From Crossaster papposus (Eukaryota; Echinodermata; Asteroidea; Velatida; Solasteridae): a DNA stretch of 64,000 nt. The stretch lies in the NCBI GenBank assembly GCA_037893245.1, contig JBAIAA010000074.1:1488001-1552000 (forward strand), read 5' to 3'. The notes under the pieces are model-generated. The model was not told where the DNA came from, did not search any database, and saw nothing but the letters and a program-made list of their open reading frames with translations. This document shows positions 1 through 64,000 of this stretch, piece by piece (positions within the stretch are counted from its first letter, which is position 1; the number at the start of each line of letters is the position of its first letter). The position numbers were made by a program, and so were the translations under genes.

Positions 1-16
1 GGTTTTCCGAGCATCT

Positions 17-140
17 ATGAACACAAAACCTCATACCAGATGAGCGTCACAATATTTACTATAAAATATGTTCCCCATAAACCCATCAATTTATTTTTAA
101 ATAGCAAAAGCAAATGTTGTATTCTACCTTTAAGAAGAAC
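17..140. repeat. Half copy of MITE family C
   Basis: The stretch with gtcacaatatttactataaa, ccataaacccatcaa and agcaaaagcaaatg recurs at 17455-17575 and 45065-45184, and its end at 12305-12360. It shares its plan with family B (aaatatcgttt/tactataaaata) and looks like a diverged subfamily. Confidence 0.6.
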
Positions 141-194
141 ATTCAGAACATTCCTTACTGGCAGCTGTGAAACTAAATTGGGAAGGATGTCACA

Positions 195-436
195 TTATTA
201 CCCCGGTCATTGGGCTCACGAAACATTCCAAATACCATCTTAGCTCCCTGGGGAGTATACAGCTCAATGCTGCCATTTCGGCACAAAGCAGCTAAATCAA
301 CCACAATAACCATCTTCGCCCTCACAGTTACTTATTTTACTCCTGGGTGGAGAGAAGCAATGAGTGACAAAGCGGCTGGGCACACGTACCATAGTCCCAG
401 ACTGGAGTCCAACCCACAACTTTTGGCTTTACTGTT
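195..436 (-). repeat. SINE family A copy, reversed, part of an inverted pair
   Basis: This is the reverse complement of the copy at 440-760: tactcctgggtggagagaag, gtcccagactggagtccaac and gctccctggggagtatacag all match in reverse. The two copies sit almost head to head. Confidence 0.65.
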
Positions 437-439
437 GTT

Positions 440-760
440 TTCTGCTTTGGAGCATTGAATTTGTAATCTGTATGTAAAGCTACAGGTTGTGGGTTCGAGT
501 CCGGCCTGGGACTACGGTTCATGTGCCCTAGAGCAAGGCACTTTGTCACTCATTGCTTCTCTCCACCCAGGAGTAAATGGGTACCTGTCAGGTCAGAGAT
601 GGTTATTGTGGTTGATTTAGTTGATTTAGAGCTGTATACTCCCCAGGGAGCTGAGATAGTATTTGGAATGTTTCATGGGCCCAATGACGGGGAAATCTCA
701 GCGCTTAAAAACACTTGTATTAAGCGCTATATAAATGTTATTTATTATTATTATTATTAA
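440..760 (+). repeat. SINE family A copy with (TTA)n tail
   Basis: It carries a Pol III B-box-like gtgggttcgagtccgg and the body aaggcactttgtcactcatt, and ends in gcgctatataaatgttattt followed by a TTA run (737-759). It ends 25 bp before the exon 1 acceptor. A fuller copy is at 38535-38905. Confidence 0.7.
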
Positions 761-784
761 TTGTATTCTTGAATTATTTGACAG

Positions 785-62893
<62,109 letters not shown>

Positions 62894-64000
62894 GTCAGTT
62901 ACCATTCAGGCATTTTATCTTTGCATTCCTAATGTGGATTCCAAATCAAACAGTGAACAGCTTTATAAAGGATCAATATACCATTTGTCAGTTGTGCATT
63001 TTTATTGACTGAAGCAGCAAAAGTGTTCAAAAGTGCTCAAAATATTTTGAAAGGTGTTTGACAAACAACCTGATAACGTTTTTAGCTATCTGAATGCTGC
63101 ATAAGCAGAAAAAAACCCACCAATATTGTAAAATTTCGATTTTAATTCAAAATCTGCATTGAGGGCGCCAGCAGATTGCAGCTACTCGCGTGTCACGCAT
63201 TGAAATTACCAATAGTAGCGCCAACGTGTGCGTCACGCGTCATTCGAACACTTGCGCACTCTTTTTTGCAGAAATGTTCAAAAGTGTGTCTCTGAGATGC
63301 ATATTTGTGACACGATCAAGCGGAATGGGTCGGAAGTCGGGGAATTCCAAAAATGAAATGTGTTCTTTGTTGGTATTTAAACAAATTTACATAACTCGAC
63401 AACAAAACATCGTTTCAACATGGGGTTTTCAGTTTTTAAAACGTACAGATGCCCTTTTTATAACTACATGGAAACTCATTTTTTGACCGGGGCTAACATC
63501 CGACTCATTCCGCATGATCGTGTCACATTTAGAAATGGCATTCCTTTGTTATTTTATTCAAAATAACAGCTTGAAAGACGGAATATTTTCACAGCAAGTT
63601 TAAAATCAATAATATTTTTACAAGTAAGCTTTTCAACAGTATTTTGGTTGGTTACTTTTGGTTGGTTACAAAAAATATATTACCCCTGTAAGGGTTCTTG
63701 TTGATAGAAACCCTCTGACTGTCAGCAAATGTTTGCTGAATTCTAGCGTTGCTAAGGGACAACAGTCCGCGTTCGTTTGTAGCCGATGTTTACACATCGA
63801 GGCGATCGCCGATCGTGTGCCTTTGTTATTCTTATTCACCCAATGAATAATGCATTTGCTTCCGAAAACATTTAAATATTCACGGAGTTAGAGATCTTCT
63901 TTGTGCTTTCGTTTTTTTGCACACGAGCGCAATCTGTTCTGGACCAGGCGCGTGATTTTAGAATGATTGATTGGGGGGGGGGGGAATATACGAAGAGACG
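62894..64000. other. Intron after exon 37, to window end
   Basis: It holds the inverted-repeat element at 63306-63527 and a G12 run at 63974. A sequence resembling a hAT-type end (ccaggcgcgtgattttag) lies at about 63946. No C8 exon is visible. Confidence 0.65.
63306..63527. mobile_element. Short MITE X
   Basis: tgtgacacgatcaagcggaa and tgggtcggaagt are mirrored by acatccgactcattccgc and atgatcgtgtcaca. 222 bases, non-coding. Confidence 0.8.

Noticed and set aside
62894-64000. Search for the C8 exon of D4
   Set aside because: No frame shows the C8 cysteine pattern with an acceptor; the exon most likely lies beyond the window.

Overview
This is a stretch of animal genome in which one large gene on the + strand runs through the whole window, with neither its start nor its stop included. 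I can place 37 coding exons (785 to 62893). They add up to exactly 6000 coding bases, about 2000 residues, and every intron phase matches across every junction. The product is a secreted, cysteine-rich, modular extracellular protein. Its order here is five EGF modules, a TIL module, a TIL-associated/EGF hybrid, a CUB module, then four successive units, each consisting of EGF, VWD, C8, TIL and TIL-associated/EGF. The fourth unit leaves the window after its VWD, at the start of C8. This is the D-assembly logic of von Willebrand factor, gel-forming mucins, zonadhesin, FCGBP and alpha-tectorin, with an EGF spliced between assemblies.
Organism: long AT-rich introns crowded with MITEs, tRNA-derived SINEs with (TTA)n tails, a CR1/L2-like LINE tail and minisatellites, together with a VWD/EGF/CUB giant protein, suggest a marine invertebrate deuterostome. 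An echinoderm (sea star or sea cucumber type) is my best guess, but this is inference. A homologue of an adhesive protein such as sea star footprint protein 1 is one attractive identity that sequence alone cannot settle.
Layout: 1-10000 holds EGF exons 1-5 in long introns, including a 19-bp minisatellite at 3848-4498. 10000-18976 holds palindromic and inverted-repeat elements and the TIL, hybrid, CUB and EGF exons. 20545-28420 is assembly D1, 29797-42980 is D2 (with its EGF), 43935-54350 is D3, and 55997-62893 is the start of D4. Four introns carry large tandem arrays (3.8, 43, 52 and 58 kb). A TTAA-flanked MITE family occurs at least eight times.
How it works together: EGF and TIL/C8/VWD modules give a disulfide-bonded, N-glycosylated extracellular rod. 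D1-D3 carry the GDPH motif at which some VWD domains cleave themselves between Asp and Pro; D4 does not. Cysteines are missing in apparently matched pairs from D3 VWD and D1 C8, which suggests that individual assemblies have specialised. I find no second gene, no minus-strand gene, no functional RNA gene and no promoter in the window.
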